Assembly (NCBI RefSeq): GCF_000379685.1 | Contig: NZ_KB903250.1 | Span: 124,624 to 188,623, forward strand | Direction of reading: 5' to 3' | DNA from: Catelliglobosispora koreensis DSM 44566 | GTDB lineage: Bacteria; Actinomycetota; Actinomycetes; Mycobacteriales; Micromonosporaceae | DNA length: 64,000 bases | Shown: positions 1 through 9,061 of the stretch, one piece after another | Layout: every line of letters begins with the position of its first letter | Numbering within the stretch: position 1 is the first letter of the stretch | Program-made: the position numbers and the translations under genes | Notes under the pieces: generated by a model | The model's database searches: none | Told to the model about the DNA's origin: nothing | What the model saw: the letters and a program-made list of their open reading frames with translations, nothing else

Positions 1-838
<838 letters not shown>

Positions 839-939
839 GCTTCTCTCTCCGCCGATCTTCATACAGTCGTCGAGCCCCAGCGTACGGCGCGGCCACAATC
901 AGGGGTGCGGCATCCCATAATTGCCGTGACTTACCCCAC

Positions 940-1836
940 TTAGACGAGCCACCGCGCGGCAAGCCGGGCAGCTCCAGCTTCGCCGTCTCCCGCCAACACC
1001 AAGGGGGTACTCGGTAAGCGCTCCCCCAGGCGATGCCGAACAGCGTCACGGACCGGCGCGGAGTGCTTCAGCACACTGCCGGCCAGCACGACCGGCCCGT
1101 CGGTGTGCACTTCCAACACGGTATCGGTCAAGTGCGATGCCGCCTGCTCCACAATGGACAACGCGGCGGCGTCGCCCTCAAGCGCGGCTTGGGTAACGAG
1201 CGGGGCGAGCGAAGCGAGCTCCCGCGGCGGAGCCTCGTGCAGCGCGACGACGAATCCATCACGGTCATCGTGACCGACCGCCTCGATGACCAGCTCGATA
1301 AGGCGGGAGCGGGTGCCCCGGGCGATCGCCCGCGCGGTCGCGATCGCGGCACTGCGGCCGAGCCAGAACCCCGAACCCAGGTCGCCTAGAAGCCAGCCGA
1401 GCCCGTCGGAGACGTTAGTCATGGCGCCGTCGCTGATGCGGGCAGCCACCGCCCCAGTTCCCGCGATGAGCACCGAGCCAGTCGGCTCATCCGTCCCCGC
1501 GGCGAAAGCCACATTGACGTCTCCAACTGGATGGACCGGGCACGTGATCCCGAGTCCCATGAACGCGTTCGCGAACGCCGTGCTGACTTCATTGCTAGTG
1601 AACCGGCTCGTCCCGGCGATCCCCATGACCGCACAGCGAATTTTCTCAACGTCCACATTGGACACCGCCGCGATGACCGCCTTCGTCACCTGAGCGACCG
1701 CTTCACCAACCGGCACCATCACCGGATTGGCTCCGCCGCCCTGCCCAAAACCCCGCCGCTGCCCATCAACCGTCGTCACGACCGCCCGCGACGACGTGCC
1801 GCCCACGTCGAGCCCCAGCACCAGCGCGTCAGTCAT
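940..1836 (-). CDS. BadF/BadG-type ATPase, probable N-acetylglucosamine kinase
   Basis: A 298-residue sugar kinase of the ASKHA fold, BadF/BadG/BcrA/BcrD family. It likely phosphorylates an amino sugar such as N-acetylglucosamine in the cytoplasm. The phosphate-binding motif LGLDVGGTSSR is at residues 7-17, a second glycine-rich ATP motif (VLIAGTGAVAAR) is near residue 120, and GDGEAGAARLAARW closes the C-terminus. The length fits bacterial GlcNAc kinases (about 300-340 residues). A GGGAGG ribosome site lies four bases before the ATG. It stands alone, separated by non-coding DNA from the NgcEFG-type transporter operon at 4.3-9.0 kb, but its likely role (phosphorylating imported GlcNAc or MurNAc) matches that operon. 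Substrate identity is inferred from context; the fold assignment is firm. Confidence 0.8.
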   Translation of the reverse strand: MTDALVLGLDVGGTSSRAVVTTVDGQRRGFGQGGGANPVMVPVGEAVAQVTKAVIAAVSNVDVEKIRCAVMGIAGTSRFTSNEVSTAFANAFMGLGITCPVHPVGDVNVAFAAGTDEPTGSVLIAGTGAVAARISDGAMTNVSDGLGWLLGDLGSGFWLGRSAAIATARAIARGTRSRLIELVIEAVGHDDRDGFVVALHEAPPRELASLAPLVTQAALEGDAAALSIVEQAASHLTDTVLEVHTDGPVVLAGSVLKHSAPVRDAVRHRLGERLPSTPLVLAGDGEAGAARLAARWLV

Positions 1837-1979
1837 CGCACCTCCCGTTCACCCGACCGCCCATCCCTGCCCCCACACCTTCTCAACGCCCGCAATCCCC
1901 CGCAATCCTTTCGCGTGCAATCCTTTCTCAGTCTTCCTTCCACTTCGCACCTTCCCCGCCCGCTTCGCGCCCTTCCCAC

Positions 1980-2328
1980 CTTGCGCTTCCCGCCTCACGC
2001 CCTTCGGCCTCACGCGTCACCGCTTCGCGCCTATTCCGCCTTGCCGTTGCCCAATGCGCTGCCCCGCAAGCACTGTCATGCCCTGCCCGCCTTGCGCTTT
2101 CCGCCTTGCGCTTCCCGCCTCACGCCCTTCGGCCTCACGCGTCACGCCCTTCCCGTCCCGCGCCATGCCCGTCTCGCGCCATGCCCGTCTCGCACCATGC
2201 CCGGCTACCACCTCGCCCGCCTCGCGCCCTTTCCGCCTTACGCCCTTCGGTCTCACGCGTCACCGCTTCGCCTATTCCGCCTTGCCTTTGCCCAATGCGC
2301 TGCCCCGCAAGCACTGTCGTGCCCTGCC
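1980..2328. repeat. Degenerate pyrimidine-rich repeat block
   Basis: A 41-base sequence at 1980-2020 recurs identically at 2105-2145. A longer unit, 1980-2087, recurs in diverged form at 2236-2328, sharing stretches such as CCCAATGCGCTGCCCCGCAA. Between them a 16-base unit (CGCGCCATGCCCGTCT) is tandemly repeated at 2159-2174 and 2175-2190, with a variant at 2191-2206. The plus strand of the block is very poor in purines. It lies upstream of the kinase gene at 940-1836. Function unknown; it does not look like CRISPR (no regular spacers). Confidence 0.8.
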
Positions 2329-2726
2329 GCCCCGCGCCTTGCCCCGGCCCGGCAGCTTCCCGCGTGCCGCATGCGACCCACGCGTGCCACGCGGCGCGTT
2401 CGCCTTCGCCCACCGGCTCGCTTGACCTCGTGGCCGATGCCGGAGCCGCCTCCCGCGTGCCGCATCTGGCACCGTCGCTCCCGTTCATCGAGTCGGCCCC
2501 GAATCGCTTCTGACGCAGTGCATCCGTTCACGCACTAGTGCTTCCCCCTGCCGGTGTTCGTGGGTTATGTGTGTGAAAAGTGCGTATGCCTTCTGCCCGC
2601 ATGCACGCGGGCTTACATCGGATGGCGATACCTATCTATCAATGCTGGTAGACCCCGACCTGAAACAGCTGCATCAGTGCGCGCGGGCAGAGCCGCAACG
2701 CCCCGGCTCTCACTGAACTGGGGTGC

Positions 2727-2754
2727 GGCAAAAGGCGGCAGGACCGCCTTTGCC
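2727..2754. terminator. Strong stem-loop, possible terminator
   Basis: The arms GGCAAAAGGCGG and CCGCCTTTGCC pair over 11 positions with one bulged A and a five-base loop (CAGGA). No poly-T tail follows. It lies in a gene-free stretch, so it may be part of a structured RNA or a terminator for transcription leaving the GH16 gene. Confidence 0.4.
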
Positions 2755-2889
2755 CCTATTCACTGGTGCAGCTCTGTGGCCTGCGGCGACGACTAAGGCA
2801 ACAGATCGGACGAACGCACCCCTGTGTGCGGGCAGAAACGTAGGAACAAAACGACTACCACCAGCCGGCCCGGAGAGCAACGAGGGAGG

Positions 2890-2928
2890 CGCCGCCGCAC
2901 CTAGGTTGGGGGCCCAGATGCGGCGGCG
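2890..2928 (-). terminator. Hairpin downstream of the GH16 gene
   Basis: A perfect ten-base inverted repeat (CGCCGCCGCA / TGCGGCGGCG) with a 19-base loop starts 12 bases beyond the stop codon of the GH16 gene, on its 3' side. The position suggests transcription termination, although no T-run follows. Confidence 0.55.
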
Positions 2929-2940
2929 GTTGAGCGGGAT

Positions 2941-4173
2941 CTAGCAGCGGCCGAGGTCTTCCCACTGGGCGGTCCAGCCGGGCTCGGAACCTTGGGTCCA
3001 CCAGCGGGCACGCCACTTGTGCACGCCATCACCTGACGGAGGGCCGCCGGGCACGCCGTTGGCGCTGCGCTGGTGCTTCACGATCGACCCGCCGAGGTAG
3101 ACCGTGTTGACGTTCCACGATGCGACGCCAGCGCAACCGGGGCCACCCGTGTTCGACGGCGTCGGTGACGCGGTCGGGGATGAGGTTGGCGATGTCGTCG
3201 GGGAAACGGTTGGAGACGCTGTGGGCGAACCGGTCGGGCACGCGCCGCCACCGGACATGGTGTCGGTGTGCGTGACGCCGGAAGCCCGGAACCCGTTGAC
3301 CCGCGAACTCGCGGCAGCGGGGGTCAGCACCTCGTTGACCGAGTGGTAGAAGTAGTCAACCTGCTGACGGTAAGTCGAGGTGCCGCCGGAGTGCGCGGCA
3401 CTGTCGATAAACCACAGATTGAAGTTCACCGACATCGGTGTCTCGGGATAGTAGATACCGCTGTGGTCGGCGACGAGCTGACCGTCCACATAGTACTTAA
3501 CGTGCCCCGCGCTCACCGTGAAAAGCAGGTCATGCCAGCCCGCGAACGACTGCCGCTGCTCGGTGTGCGTGTTGACCGCCTCCCAGGGATCGGGACGGTA
3601 GGTCTCCCACGTGGTCTGGTAGAAGATGTTCGACGGTTCACCCCACCCGCCGTTGGGCAGGTATTCGAAGTCGATTTCGCCGTAGTTCGGGTCCATCGGG
3701 GCGTTCAGCGGAGTGATGGTGAAGAACGTTTCTACCAAGTGGTCCCCGTCATTTCCTGTGACAGGGGCGTCGGTGAACTTGACGCGTGCGGCGTAAGTAC
3801 CCTCAAAGAACCGAAGTTGGGAAGAGAGGAACTCAGCCTGGCTCGTTCCGCCGGCGGTGCCGTCGGTGGAAGCCTGCAGTTGCAACGACTTCGCGCCGTC
3901 CACGGTGGGGAACGAGATGTTGCTCGCCGGCCAGGAAGCCCCGGGAATGCCTGGGCCACCTGAATTCGTGCGCACCGACCAGCCGCGCTGGTTGATGAGC
4001 GAGTCACTCGGCCCGCTGTAGCTGAAGTCGTCGAACAGTTGCTGGCACACGGGAGGTGCGCCCGTGGCTGCCGTCGTCGTCGTGGTGATGATCGCGGCTG
4101 CCGTAGCCGTCATCGCCATCGCCGCGGAGGCCGCGAAAATGGCTCTACGCCTTCCTGAGTTTCTGAAGTGCAT
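2941..4173 (-). CDS. Secreted GH16 beta-glucanase-like enzyme with C-terminal CBM5/12
   Basis: A 410-residue secreted glycosidase. The ATG at 4173 is preferred over the longer frame because AAAGGAG lies eight bases before it and a signal peptide follows directly (RRR then about 20 hydrophobic Ala-rich residues). The mature part is a GH16 jelly-roll domain (about 40-290) with the catalytic motif GEIDFEYLP (two acids of the E-x-D-x-E signature). A Ser/Pro/Thr linker (about 315-345) follows, then a CBM5/12 chitin-binding-type module with the aromatic pattern ARWWTQGSEPGW near the C-terminus. GH16 members cleave beta-1,3/1,4-glucans; with this module, fungal wall or chitin-associated glucan is a plausible target. 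It sits just downstream of the amino-sugar transporter operon on the same strand, consistent with polymer degradation feeding that importer. Exact specificity is unknown. Confidence 0.85.
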   Translation of the reverse strand: MHFRNSGRRRAIFAASAAMAMTATAAAIITTTTTAATGAPPVCQQLFDDFSYSGPSDSLINQRGWSVRTNSGGPGIPGASWPASNISFPTVDGAKSLQLQASTDGTAGGTSQAEFLSSQLRFFEGTYAARVKFTDAPVTGNDGDHLVETFFTITPLNAPMDPNYGEIDFEYLPNGGWGEPSNIFYQTTWETYRPDPWEAVNTHTEQRQSFAGWHDLLFTVSAGHVKYYVDGQLVADHSGIYYPETPMSVNFNLWFIDSAAHSGGTSTYRQQVDYFYHSVNEVLTPAAASSRVNGFRASGVTHTDTMSGGGACPTGSPTASPTVSPTTSPTSSPTASPTPSNTGGPGCAGVASWNVNTVYLGGSIVKHQRSANGVPGGPPSGDGVHKWRARWWTQGSEPGWTAQWEDLGRC

Positions 4174-4265
4174 GATGGTTCTCCTTTCATTGCGGTGAGA
4201 GGAGGTGCTTTTGCCTTCAGCGCCAGCCATCTTGGTCATGGCCGATGCTGCCCCGTTCGCTTGCG

Positions 4266-5075
4266 TTATTTGACTGCGCCCGCGGTGAGGCCGGCGCGGA
4301 TTTGCCGCTGGAAGAGGAGGTAGGCCACCAGGACGGGAAGGATCGCGATGGACAGCCCGGCGAACAGGCCGCTCCAGTCACTCTTGTATCCCTGGGAGAT
4401 GGCAAGGGCCGCAAGCCCTTGGGTGAGCACGTAGCCGTCGGGGTCCGGGTTGAGCACGAGCGGTAGCAGGTACTGATTCCAGAGCCCGACGAAGTTGAAG
4501 ATGGCCACGCTGACCATTCCCGGGCGTGCCATGGGCAGCATGACCCGGAAGAACACCCCCGTGTGCGAGGCACCATCGATGAAGGCTGCTTCGGCGACCG
4601 CTGACGGCAGCGATCTGAAGAAGCCGTGCAGGAAGAACACCGTGAACGGCAAGGCATAGGCGGCGTAAACGAGGATCAGCCCGTGATAGGTGCCGAGCAT
4701 GCCGAGCTGGTTCACGACGAAGAACAACGGAACCAAAGCGAGGAAGACGGGAAAGAGCATGCCCGCCACGAGCGTGTAGTAGATCGCCCTGTTTCCCGGA
4801 AAGGTATACCGGGCAAGGCAGTAGGCCACGAGCGCACCCAGGAGCATTGTCAGGACAAGCGCTCCGCCGACGATTATCACCGTGTTGAGCAGATACTTGC
4901 CCATGGAGGCTTGTTCCCAAGCTCTGCCCCAGTTTTCCACGCGGACCGCCGACGGCAGCGCCCACGGGCTGTCGAAGATCTCCGAATCCGTCTTGAACGA
5001 GGACATGAACGCCCACAGGAGCGGCGTCGTCACGACGAACGCCCAGAGCGTCAGCACCAGGTGCTTCATCTTCAT
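4266..5075 (-). CDS. Carbohydrate ABC transporter permease (NgcG/MalG-like)
   Basis: A 269-residue inner-membrane permease with six predicted helices. It carries the cytoplasmic coupling motif EAAFIDGAS...LP typical of MalG-class subunits. The start at 5075 is chosen because its ATG overlaps the stop of the upstream permease (ATGA), giving translational coupling; the longer frame would run far into that gene. With the binding protein and the first permease it forms an importer resembling NgcEFG, which takes up N-acetylglucosamine and chitobiose in Streptomyces. No ATP-binding subunit is encoded nearby; in related actinobacteria a shared ATPase (MsiK) serves several such importers. The sugar specificity is inferred from the binding protein and neighbours. 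Confidence 0.88.
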   Translation of the reverse strand: MKMKHLVLTLWAFVVTTPLLWAFMSSFKTDSEIFDSPWALPSAVRVENWGRAWEQASMGKYLLNTVIIVGGALVLTMLLGALVAYCLARYTFPGNRAIYYTLVAGMLFPVFLALVPLFFVVNQLGMLGTYHGLILVYAAYALPFTVFFLHGFFRSLPSAVAEAAFIDGASHTGVFFRVMLPMARPGMVSVAIFNFVGLWNQYLLPLVLNPDPDGYVLTQGLAALAISQGYKSDWSGLFAGLSIAILPVLVAYLLFQRQIRAGLTAGAVK

Positions 5076-5947
5076 GCCAGTTCCACCTGATCCCGTTTGG
5101 TCGCCTTGAGGAACAGGGCCGCGATTGACAACGTGAGGAAGAAGATCGTCACACCCATCGCACAGGCGTACCCAAACTTCCCGTAGGTGAAGGCGTTGCG
5201 CCACAAGCCAAGTCCCATGACTTCTGTGCTGCCGTCAGGTCCGCCAGGACCCACCGTCATGATTTGCACGAGAGCGAAGCCATCCAGCGCGGCGATTCCT
5301 AAGTAGACAAACGCCACTTGCACGCTGTCCCAGATCAGTGGAACGGTTATCCGCCAGAAGATGCGCGCAGGTGAAGCGCCGTCGATGAGCGCGGCTTCCA
5401 TGATGTCGCCGGGAATCGACTCCATCGCGGCGGTGAACAAGACCACGTAGAAACCGACCGCCGACCACACCATCACCACCATCACCGCGATGAGGGCGAA
5501 GTTGGGCTCGGCGAGCCACGACTTCGCCCACGATCCCAGGCCGATGCCGCGCAACAGTCCGTTCAGGAGACCACTGTTGGGGGTGTAGATGAATTGCCAC
5601 AGCACCGCGATGATGGCGACACTGAGCAACTGCGGGAAGAAGTAGACGACGCGGTACACCTTCGTGCGCTGTGTCGCCGCGGATAGGAACAGCGCGATCG
5701 CGATAGTGCCCAGCGGCACGGCAACCAGCATCAACCCGTTGTGGCGCAAAGCGGCTAGGAACAGCGGATCGCTGAAGAGCTTGGTGAAGTTCTCCGTGCC
5801 GGTGAATTTCGCTCCGCTGCTAAGCCCGTTCCAATCCGTGAAGGCCAGATAGAACGCCTGAACATATGGCCACAGAACGAAGACGCCATAGAGCAAGAGT
5901 GGCAGAGCCATCGCCCCTGCGAGAAAACGGTACTTGCCGTGCCGCAT
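5072..5947 (-). CDS. Carbohydrate ABC transporter permease (NgcF/MalF-like)
   Basis: A 291-residue integral-membrane permease, partner of the permease encoded just downstream. It has six predicted helices, the periplasmic-loop sequence YLAFTDWNGLS common in UgpA/MalF-class proteins, and the EAALIDGAS...VP coupling motif that docks on the ATPase. The ATG at 5947 is preferred over a TTG six bases upstream because GAGG is suitably spaced before it. It begins 12 bases after the binding-protein stop and overlaps the next permease by four bases, so the three transporter genes are one operon. Function in amino-sugar uptake is inferred from the similarity of the set to NgcEFG. Confidence 0.88.
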   Translation of the reverse strand: MRHGKYRFLAGAMALPLLLYGVFVLWPYVQAFYLAFTDWNGLSSGAKFTGTENFTKLFSDPLFLAALRHNGLMLVAVPLGTIAIALFLSAATQRTKVYRVVYFFPQLLSVAIIAVLWQFIYTPNSGLLNGLLRGIGLGSWAKSWLAEPNFALIAVMVVMVWSAVGFYVVLFTAAMESIPGDIMEAALIDGASPARIFWRITVPLIWDSVQVAFVYLGIAALDGFALVQIMTVGPGGPDGSTEVMGLGLWRNAFTYGKFGYACAMGVTIFFLTLSIAALFLKATKRDQVELA

Positions 5948-5959
5948 GGCCAATGTCCT

Positions 5960-7336
5960 CTAGCGCCTGTGCTTCTTCACGGAGCTGTCCTTGGCCACGT
6001 CGTCGGCGGCCTTCTGCACGCGCTCGGCCCACTGCGCGGGGTTGATCCGCTTGGTGAGCAGTTCGCCACTGGCGTCGTCGAGCGCCTTGGACAGCGGTGC
6101 GTACCACGTGCGGAACCGGAAGCCGAAGATGTTGGCACCGGCCGCTTTCTGAGCCTCGCCCACTGAGCCGAGACCTGACGTGAGCGTTAGCCCCTCGGTC
6201 GCCCCGTTGACCACCGGCAGCGCCTTCGCGCTTTCCACGAAGCTCTTGGAGACCTGCTTCGAAAACAGCATGCGGAGAAACTCAAGGCCGCCTTGGGGAT
6301 TCTTCGCCTTCGCTGGCACGAGGAAAGACTCCGAGCTAGCCGCCATGACCGCCCCGTTGGGCAGTTTGTCACTGGCAGTCAGTGCTGGAACAGTTCCCAT
6401 GACCATGTCGAACCCGGCTGGCGTGACCGCCTGCTGCTCACCTTCGAGCCACGATCCACACGGGATGAACGCGGCTTGGCCTTTGCACCAAGCGTTCTGC
6501 GCCTCGGTGTGCGACAGCGCTTCCGAGCCCGGCATGATGTAACCCTTGACGGCCAGTTGGTAGATAGCCTCGGCAGCGGCGATCATCGCCGGGCTCTTCC
6601 ACGCGTTGGCCTCAAGGTTGTCGATCGCCTTGACGAGCTCGAAACCACCGGCCTTGGCGGCCATCGAGATCAGCGGGTCGTTGATGTATTCCGGGTACTT
6701 GCCCTGCCACGTCCACGGGGCGATGCCTTTGCCCTTGATCTGTTCGCACAGGGCGAGCATGTCGGCCCAGGTCTTCGGGTAGGTCCAGCCGTTCTTAGCG
6801 AACAGGGACTTGGAATACCAGATGCCCCACAGGACGGAGGAATAGTTCAGGATCAGGGCTTTGCCATCGAACGTGCCCTCCTCGATGACGCCCGGCATCA
6901 AGGTGTCGCGCACCTTCTTGGCCGGGTCGTCGTAACTCGGGGCGTCGAGCAGTTCCTTCAGATCAGTGAGCTTGCCAGAGGCGACCAGGGTCGCGAGGTC
7001 GAGGCGGCCCGCGCCGCTGTTGTCGACCACGTCAGGTGGGCTGTCCGCCACGAACCGGGGCTGCAGCACCTCGCCGACGCGCTGAATGCCTTTGTGGTCA
7101 ACGGCGGCTTTCGGGAACTTCTGCTTGTAGAGGCTTCCGGCCTTGAGGGCGTAATCATCGCCGTAGCCGCCTTTGAAGATCACGACTTCTAGGGCGGACT
7201 CAGCTGGTACCCCCAACGGGTTTTCAGGGGTTTTATTGCCTTTGCTGGCGTTGTCATTGTCAGTGCCGCTCGTTGCGCAACCAGCGAGAGTCGCAGCGGC
7301 GGCGCCGGCTAACAAGACCCTTCGAGTAGGGTTCAT
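5960..7336 (-). CDS. Extracellular sugar-binding lipoprotein, NgcE-like
   Basis: A 458-residue solute-binding protein of the importer. It has a short basic N-terminus with twin arginines (NPTRR), a hydrophobic stretch and a lipobox LAGC with the lipidated Cys at residue 20, so it is anchored outside the membrane. The mature region has features of family 1 sugar-binding proteins and resembles NgcE, the GlcNAc/chitobiose receptor of Streptomyces (for example PENPLGVPAESALEVVIFKG near residues 37-56, and the region around WGIWYSKSLFAKNGW). GAAAGG lies nine bases before the ATG. It is followed closely by the two permeases and preceded, 41 bases upstream, by the SIS-domain gene. The amino-sugar ligand is inferred from family resemblance, not proven. 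Confidence 0.88.
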   Translation of the reverse strand: MNPTRRVLLAGAAAATLAGCATSGTDNDNASKGNKTPENPLGVPAESALEVVIFKGGYGDDYALKAGSLYKQKFPKAAVDHKGIQRVGEVLQPRFVADSPPDVVDNSGAGRLDLATLVASGKLTDLKELLDAPSYDDPAKKVRDTLMPGVIEEGTFDGKALILNYSSVLWGIWYSKSLFAKNGWTYPKTWADMLALCEQIKGKGIAPWTWQGKYPEYINDPLISMAAKAGGFELVKAIDNLEANAWKSPAMIAAAEAIYQLAVKGYIMPGSEALSHTEAQNAWCKGQAAFIPCGSWLEGEQQAVTPAGFDMVMGTVPALTASDKLPNGAVMAASSESFLVPAKAKNPQGGLEFLRMLFSKQVSKSFVESAKALPVVNGATEGLTLTSGLGSVGEAQKAAGANIFGFRFRTWYAPLSKALDDASGELLTKRINPAQWAERVQKAADDVAKDSSVKKHRR

Positions 7337-7377
7337 GAGGGGCTGCCTTTCGAACTTTAAGAGGTGAGGGAGTCAGC

Positions 7378-8103
7378 TCATGCGGTACGCCGGATGCGAC
7401 CGGCGTACCGCGCTTCTAGTTCCAGGTTGTGCTCATGCCCGCCGGGGATGTTGGCGGACAAGTAAATGGGCGGCGTCTGGCCCGCTGCTTCGAGCTTGGT
7501 CGCGACCTCGGTGACGACAAGTTGCGCCAGCACTGCCGCCGTGACGGAGGAAACCGCACCCGTGCGGTTCGGCAGGATGACGTCGCCAAAGGGCGCCCCG
7601 TTGTCCAGCACCACATCGGCGATCTCGGATAGGCGCTTTCCGCTGGCGTGCCGGGGAACAGACTGCTGCGAGTGTTCGAGCGAAGTGACGGCGATGAGCC
7701 CGTGGCCGCGTTCCTTGACGTGCAAAGCCAACTCAACGATCACACCGTTGATGCCCGAGTTGGAGGCGATGACGAAAACGTCGTCTTTGCTGATGGGTGC
7801 CAACTCGTAAAGCTTGGCCGCCACGCCTTCGCGGCGTTCCAGGAGCGGATCCTCCAAGGTGGAAAACGATTCGCCGCCGTAGAAAACGAGGTCCCGCAAG
7901 GCGATCCGGTTCGTGGCGATCAGCCCGCCGGCCCGCCCGGCGATCTCCATCGCGAGCGCCTCGGAGTGCCCTGAGCCGAACGCTTGCACGACACCGCCGT
8001 TGGTGAGGCACTCGGTGATCAGCGTGGCTGCCCGGTCGATGTTGCCGGCCTGGCTTTCGCCAACCTTCCGGACGAGTTCGGTGATCTGCTCCAGATAGGT
8101 CAT
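7378..8103 (-). CDS. SIS-domain protein (UPF0309-like)
   Basis: A 241-residue sugar-isomerase-fold protein. SIS domains bind phosphosugars, and this family (UPF0309 type) is usually found near amino-sugar genes, where an isomerase, etherase or sensing role is suspected. Visible signatures are FGSGHSEALAMEIAGRAGG (phosphosugar-binding Ser/Thr loop, near residue 42) and VIASNSGINGVIVE near residue 111. The ATG overlaps the stop of the RpiR regulator (ATGA), so the two are co-translated. Placement between the regulator and the transporter suggests a step in metabolism of the imported sugar phosphate. The reaction is not known to me. Confidence 0.8.
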   Translation of the reverse strand: MTYLEQITELVRKVGESQAGNIDRAATLITECLTNGGVVQAFGSGHSEALAMEIAGRAGGLIATNRIALRDLVFYGGESFSTLEDPLLERREGVAAKLYELAPISKDDVFVIASNSGINGVIVELALHVKERGHGLIAVTSLEHSQQSVPRHASGKRLSEIADVVLDNGAPFGDVILPNRTGAVSSVTAAVLAQLVVTEVATKLEAAGQTPPIYLSANIPGGHEHNLELEARYAGRIRRTA

Positions 8104-9002
8104 CGTGACTTCCTCTTGGCCCGGTGCGAAGTGGGTTCATCATGCAAGCGATGGGCTTGAACAGCCCGTGCCGTGACTTCAAAGGCTTCTGTGGTGCGTT
8201 CGTAGGTCAGCTGGGCTACAGCGACGTAAATCAGGTCCAGCGCCACGAGCTGACTGTGCAATGCGGACAGTGCCGCGAGCCGGAAGGTCGTCTCGTGCAC
8301 AGCCGTCGTGAGCACCACATCAGCGGCCTCGGCCAATGGTGACTTCTCAAACGAAGTCACCGCCACCGTCAGCGCACCCTGATCGGCCGCTTCGGCAAGC
8401 ACTTCAATGACCTCGCGCGTGCGCCCACTGTGCGACAGTCCAATCGCGACATCACCCGGGCCGAGAAGTGCGGCGTTGGTGAGTGCCTTGTGCGCGTCTT
8501 CGCGATGCCAGCAGGGCACCCGGATGCGCTCCAAGCGGAAAGCCATCTCGCGAGCCGCCGTCCCACTGCTGCCCAGGCCGAACAGTTCCACGCGTTTCGC
8601 GACGGCTATCGCCTCCGCGACCCGCTTGACGTTTTCGACATCGAGACGGGCGGCCGTTTCCTGGATCGCACGAACGTCAGCGCTCGCGATGACACCCAAG
8701 ACTGTGTCCAGTGGATCGCCCGGCTCAATCTCACGGTCGATATCGGTCTCCCAGCGCGCCTGCGCCGCCCGTCCACTTTCCGTCGCGATCGCCACGCGCA
8801 GCGCCGCGTAACCACGGAACCCCAGCACCCGGCAGAACCGCGTCACGGTCGCCGTCGAGGTCCCGGCCCGCTCCGCCAGGTCCACAATGGACGCCTGCGC
8901 CGCCTCACCCGGGTCATCGAGAATCTGCTCCGCGACCCGCTGAAGGGCGTCGGGCAGCGTCGAGAACTCCATGCGGATCCGGCCGATCACACCCTGCTGC
9001 AC
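8100..9002 (-). CDS. MurR/RpiR family transcriptional regulator
   Basis: A 300-residue regulator: an N-terminal HTH_6 domain (about 1-75; TSTATVTRFCRVLGFRGYAAL is the recognition region) and a C-terminal SIS domain (about 115-250; GLGSSGTAAREMAFRL, GLSHSGRTREVIEV) that senses a phosphosugar. The longest frame begins at a GTG at 9020 with a purine run directly abutting it. I prefer the GTG at 9002, six bases after AAAGGAA. It is the first gene of the apparent operon regulator - SIS - NgcE - NgcF - NgcG, so it probably controls its own operon in response to an amino-sugar phosphate. Confidence 0.88.
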   Translation of the reverse strand: MQQGVIGRIRMEFSTLPDALQRVAEQILDDPGEAAQASIVDLAERAGTSTATVTRFCRVLGFRGYAALRVAIATESGRAAQARWETDIDREIEPGDPLDTVLGVIASADVRAIQETAARLDVENVKRVAEAIAVAKRVELFGLGSSGTAAREMAFRLERIRVPCWHREDAHKALTNAALLGPGDVAIGLSHSGRTREVIEVLAEAADQGALTVAVTSFEKSPLAEAADVVLTTAVHETTFRLAALSALHSQLVALDLIYVAVAQLTYERTTEAFEVTARAVQAHRLHDEPTSHRAKRKSR

Positions 9003-9061
9003 GAGAATTCCTTTCACCACTTCCTAGTGATGAAGAAAATTACGACTGCGGGCCGCCAATG

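Larger units (their letters stand above)
1837..2940. other. 1.1-kb non-coding region with repeats and hairpins
   Basis: No convincing gene is present. The first part (about 1850-2470) is strongly pyrimidine-biased on the plus strand and carries the degenerate repeats listed separately; reading frames there are low-complexity Arg/Pro/Ala strings in every frame. The second part (about 2520-2940) is less GC-rich and contains several stem-loops but no recognisable riboswitch, tRNA or known RNA family. Short frames such as 2554-2796 have no ribosome site and no family resemblance. Confidence 0.7.

Noticed and set aside
1980-2328. CRISPR array
   Set aside because: The repeats are of unequal length and spacing, without unique spacers between identical short units.
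1531-2538. A 335-codon plus-strand frame covering the repeat block
   Set aside because: The first part is antisense to the kinase and the rest is Arg/Pro/Ala low-complexity from pyrimidine-rich DNA; no ribosome site.
2640-2930. Known riboswitch, tmRNA, RNase P RNA or 6S RNA
   Set aside because: I looked for conserved cores of cobalamin, TPP and c-di-AMP switches, and for the RNase P and tmRNA ends, on both strands and saw none.
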